Shown piece by piece: positions 61,753 through 64,000 of a stretch of 64,000 nt of DNA; position 1 is the stretch's first letter; each line of letters opens with the position of its first letter. The DNA is from CAYSCX01 sp964429575 (GTDB taxonomy: Bacteria > Desulfobacterota > Binatia > Binatales > Binataceae), in NCBI GenBank assembly GCA_964429575.1, contig CAYSCX010000002.1, positions 1-64,000 of the forward strand. Reading direction: 5' to 3'. The notes under the pieces are model-generated. The model was not told the origin of the DNA and ran no database searches. It saw only the letters and a program-made list of their open reading frames with translations. Position numbers and translations under genes: made by a program.

Positions 61753-62481
61753 TCATTTCTTCGGCGTGTGCTTCTCCAGAAACGCGCGCACCTTCGAGAC
61801 CGTTTCCCTCACCACCTCCGGCTCCTTCCAGTTCATCACCGGCTCCGCATTCGGCGCGAGTTCCGCAATTTCCTTCGCGATTGGTGTCGGATGGTAGAGG
61901 TCGTTGCCAGCGAGAATCAGCAGCGGATGCGTGCACGCGCGCACGAAGTCCCGCGAGACGCTGAACACGAAATCGCCCGCGTACATATTCTCGCGAAACG
62001 ACGCGAGCATCGCATCATCAAAATCGCTTCGTTCGCGCTTCAGCGCCTTCGCCCATCCGTCGAACATTTCGTTGAACGCGCTGCGATTTTCCGCTGACAG
62101 CCCGATCGGATTCTGCAACACCGCGGCGCTCACCCGCCCCGGCGCCAGCTTGATGAGCGAGAGGCAATATGACGACCCGATGCATCCGCCCATCACATGA
62201 CAGCGCGGTATCTTCAGATGATCGAGCAGCGCGATGTGGTCGCGGGTATAGACGTCCCATGAGTCCGACGCGCGAATCGGTGCGTGCGAGGTGCCCGCAT
62301 TGCGCTGGTCCATCGCGATCACGCGAAAACTCGACGCCAGCTCGACGGTCGGGTCGAACGGACTCTTCGGCCAGAACTCGATGCTCGAGCGCATCCCGCC
62401 CGGTGCGAATAGAAGCAGCGGGAAGCCTGAGCCGTATTCCTCGTAGTGGATTGAAACCTCACCTTGTTTGAACAGCGCCAT
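61753..62481 (-). CDS. Alpha/beta hydrolase with a cysteine at the nucleophile position
   Basis: 242 residues, canonical alpha/beta-hydrolase fold: oxyanion HEEYGSG-like start (IHYEEYGSGFPLLLFAPGG), VIAMDQRNAGTSHAP, nucleophile elbow MGGCIGSSY with Cys at position 100 instead of Ser, acid candidate D194 in LLILAGNDLYHP, and a His nearby (H197). A Cys nucleophile is normal in dienelactone hydrolase-like enzymes, but this sequence is otherwise like ester/C-C hydrolases. The enzyme is possibly a lyase or a thiol-dependent hydrolase. The substrate is unknown. Confidence 0.8.
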   Translation of the reverse strand: MALFKQGEVSIHYEEYGSGFPLLLFAPGGMRSSIEFWPKSPFDPTVELASSFRVIAMDQRNAGTSHAPIRASDSWDVYTRDHIALLDHLKIPRCHVMGGCIGSSYCLSLIKLAPGRVSAAVLQNPIGLSAENRSAFNEMFDGWAKALKRERSDFDDAMLASFRENMYAGDFVFSVSRDFVRACTHPLLILAGNDLYHPTPIAKEIAELAPNAEPVMNWKEPEVVRETVSKVRAFLEKHTPKK

Positions 62482-62541
62482 TGATGCGACCTCCTGCGGT
62501 TAGTTAGCGATTGCGACGCTCCAGAGGCAAGCGCGCGCAGT

Positions 62542-62660
62542 TCATTTCGCGTCGTGGAAGTTGATCCCGAGTGTCACGCGCGTACCGCGGGGGACGCGGC
62601 TGACGCCATGGCGGACGTTGACGCGGTACCAACCTCGCGCGCCTCGATCGCGCCGCGCTA
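62542..62660 (-). pseudogene. C-terminal relic of a 2OG-Fe(II) oxygenase
   Basis: Past the msrA stop, in another frame, the minus strand encodes GWYRVNVRHGVSRV and TRVTLGINFHDAK followed by TGA. RHGVS-R-V and GINFHDA are the C-terminal strands of the Fe2OG dioxygenase fold (His ligand and Arg that binds 2-oxoglutarate). No N-terminal part, start or metal HxD lies upstream, because msrA occupies the space. It is probably a remnant left after a deletion or rearrangement. Confidence 0.5.
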
Positions 62661-63311
62661 GTGCGCCCCGCTCGCGGCTCCCCACAGTTCGTGAAGACGC
62701 TGATCGCGGCCACAGTTGTAGCGGTAGAAGCGATAGCGAATCGGATTCTTCTTGTAATATTCCTGGTGATAGTCCTCCGCAGGATAAAACGTCGAAGCCG
62801 GGACGATCTCGGTCACAATCGGCGCCTTGAACGGCTTCGTCTTCTCCAGTTCGGCGCGCGACTGTTTCGCCTCACGCTCCTGCTCCGCGTCATCGAAGAA
62901 AATCGCGGTCCGGTACTGGCGTCCGACGTCGCAGAATTCCCGCTCGGCGGTGGTCGGATCGACGTTATGCCAGAAGATGTCGAGCAGTTTGCGATAGCTG
63001 ATCTTCTTCGGGTCGTACGTGACTTCGATCGACTCGGCGTGCCCGGTGCCGCCTGCGGAGACTGCCTCGTAAGCCGGGTTCACCGTCTTGCCGCCGGTAT
63101 AACCAACCCGCGTTGCTACGACTCCGGGAACTTCGTCGTACGCCGGTTGCATGCACCAGAAGCATCCGCCGGCAAAAGTCGCCTTCTTAAGAGCGCTCGC
63201 AGGTGCCTCGGCACGCGCGTCGCTTGGAACGACGAGCAGCAGGATGGTCGCGACGATCGACAGTACCGCGTTCAATCCGCTATGCAGGGTGATGGGCTTG
63301 GAGCGCGTCAT
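62658..63311 (-). CDS. msrA: Peptide methionine sulfoxide reductase MsrA, secreted
   Basis: 217 residues. A signal segment (NAVLSIVATILLLVVPSDARA) precedes the MsrA domain with the catalytic GGCFWC (C50, resolving C53-region), then GYTGGKTVNPAYEAVSAGGTGHAESIEV and YHQEYYKKNP. It repairs S-methionine sulfoxide. The signal peptide indicates a periplasmic enzyme, protecting envelope proteins from oxidation. The stop sits just before a relic of an unrelated oxygenase. Confidence 0.93.
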   Translation of the reverse strand: MTRSKPITLHSGLNAVLSIVATILLLVVPSDARAEAPASALKKATFAGGCFWCMQPAYDEVPGVVATRVGYTGGKTVNPAYEAVSAGGTGHAESIEVTYDPKKISYRKLLDIFWHNVDPTTAEREFCDVGRQYRTAIFFDDAEQEREAKQSRAELEKTKPFKAPIVTEIVPASTFYPAEDYHQEYYKKNPIRYRFYRYNCGRDQRLHELWGAASGAH

Positions 63312-63475
63312 GTTGGTCGGCGCGAACCTCTATTCCGCTCGAAAAATCCACTCTACATCCTTTGGAACTGCCGAAGCATCACGCGGTTCGCGCATGCGCG
63401 CGACGGCTCAGCTCAGCCACAACGCTGCGGTGCACGCTCGACAGCGTAAGGGCCGCATGCTTGGTTTGTTTCGAG

Positions 63476-64000
63476 ATGGAGGAACGCACCGAGCCGATTT
63501 TCGCTGAGGCGGCCACCGCGACGCTCGGTCCTCCGCTCTCACGCGCCGTCATCGTTGTCGCGCTGGCTGATGTAGCGCTGCATCTCCTGCTGAGTACCCG
63601 CTACGGTTACTTTCGCGACGAACTTTACTACCTCGCCTGCGCCAACCACTTGGACTTCGGTTACGTCGACCATCCGCCGCTTTCGATCCTGATCCTTTGG
63701 CTTGAGACCGCACTGTTCGGAACTTCTCTTCCGGCGCTGCGACTGGTTCCCGCGCTGGCGGGCGGCGCGCTCGTGTTCCTGACGGGTGCGTTCGCGCGCG
63801 AATTTGGCGGTGGACGCTGGGCGCAGATTCTCGCCGCAGTTTCCGTCTTTGTCGGCCCCGGCATGCTGGGAATTAACGGCTTTTATTCGATGAACGCGAT
63901 CGAACCGCTGTTTTTCATCGGCGCTGCTTGGATCGTCGTGACGATCATCAAGACCGGACGCGAACGCTTGTGGCTGTGGTTCGGCGTGCTCGCCGGCCTC
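63476..64000 (+). CDS. GT-C glycosyltransferase (ArnT/PMT family), C-terminus beyond window edge
   Basis: The first 175 residues of a frame that runs off the right edge. Seen: a membrane segment (SRAVIVVALADVALHLLL), the first luminal loop with RYGYFRDELYYLACANHLDFGYVDHPPLS (shown in parts: D-E-L-Y-Y and YVDHPP), then helices WLETALFG, LRLVPALAGGALVFLTGAF and AQILAAVSVFVGPGMLGINGF. The acidic D-E plus VDHPP loop is the signature of glycosyltransferase family 39/83-like lipid-linked-sugar transferases. It probably decorates lipid A or proteins. Confidence 0.8.
   Translation, partial: MEERTEPIFAEAATATLGPPLSRAVIVVALADVALHLLLSTRYGYFRDELYYLACANHLDFGYVDHPPLSILILWLETALFGTSLPALRLVPALAGGALVFLTGAFAREFGGGRWAQILAAVSVFVGPGMLGINGFYSMNAIEPLFFIGAAWIVVTIIKTGRERLWLWFGVLAGL

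Overview
The window is 64 kb of GC-rich, gene-dense bacterial chromosome with no phage, transposase, CRISPR array or rRNA. The envelope is Gram-negative: there is a LolA-like carrier, two HlyD/EmrA-type periplasmic adaptors, lipoproteins and a DUF1329 protein. The mix of soil-type catabolic families (N-acyl-D-amino-acid deacylase-like amidohydrolase, carboxymuconolactone decarboxylase, tandem EthD, DUF1329) with a myxobacterial ElbD-like lipid enzyme suggests a deltaproteobacterium-like or Binatota-like soil lineage. That placement is inference; no rRNA is present to test it.

Layout. 0-12.5 kb: a membrane protein cut by the left edge, a Cys/Met-metabolism PLP enzyme, glycine oxidase ThiO overlapping a receiver-like protein, full-length helicase Lhr, a secreted serine peptidase split by an in-frame amber codon, and aconitase. 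12.5-22 kb: envelope genes, namely an APH-like kinase with an EmrA-like adaptor, two lipoproteins, a VWA-FHA protein, DUF1329 and a small secreted protein. 22-31 kb: acetolactate synthase large subunit, a CMD protein with an amidohydrolase, an MgtA-type ATPase, tandem EthD, DUF309 and SSB. 31-39 kb: housekeeping genes RNase J, FtsK, LolA, RimO, a DksA/TraR-type zinc protein and an Mrp-like ATPase. 39-50 kb: a seven-gene minus-strand lipid cluster. 50-64 kb: PNPOx-like protein, secreted beta-rich proteins, a dicluster ferredoxin, an aldo/keto reductase, a TetR-controlled ABC export operon, tRNA-Arg, a zinc ribbon, an alpha/beta hydrolase, periplasmic MsrA beside a relic of a 2OG-Fe(II) oxygenase, and a GT-C glycosyltransferase cut by the right edge.

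The most interesting unit is the 39-50 kb cluster: TetR, HAD phosphatase, LarA-like protein, a 1456-residue reductase-ligase-ACP-PlsC protein, dual-specificity phosphatase, phosphatidylcholine synthase, and an amidohydrolase-like/beta-barrel fusion. The genes nearly all overlap or abut. The big protein has the domain set of myxobacterial ElbD (ether-lipid synthesis), so the cluster probably builds or remodels ether or alkyl phospholipids.

The second theme is dispersed intergenic repeats. One family of inverted repeats has edges reading TAGCAGG(C/G)TGTTGA; in five genes the stop codon is fused directly to that edge. A second family is a 20-bp GGGCGCA palindrome followed by CTACG. Three convergent gene pairs end on an interlocked CTAG. 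A four-hairpin intergenic segment near 55.2 kb, ending in a terminator-like hairpin plus T-run, is a candidate small RNA.
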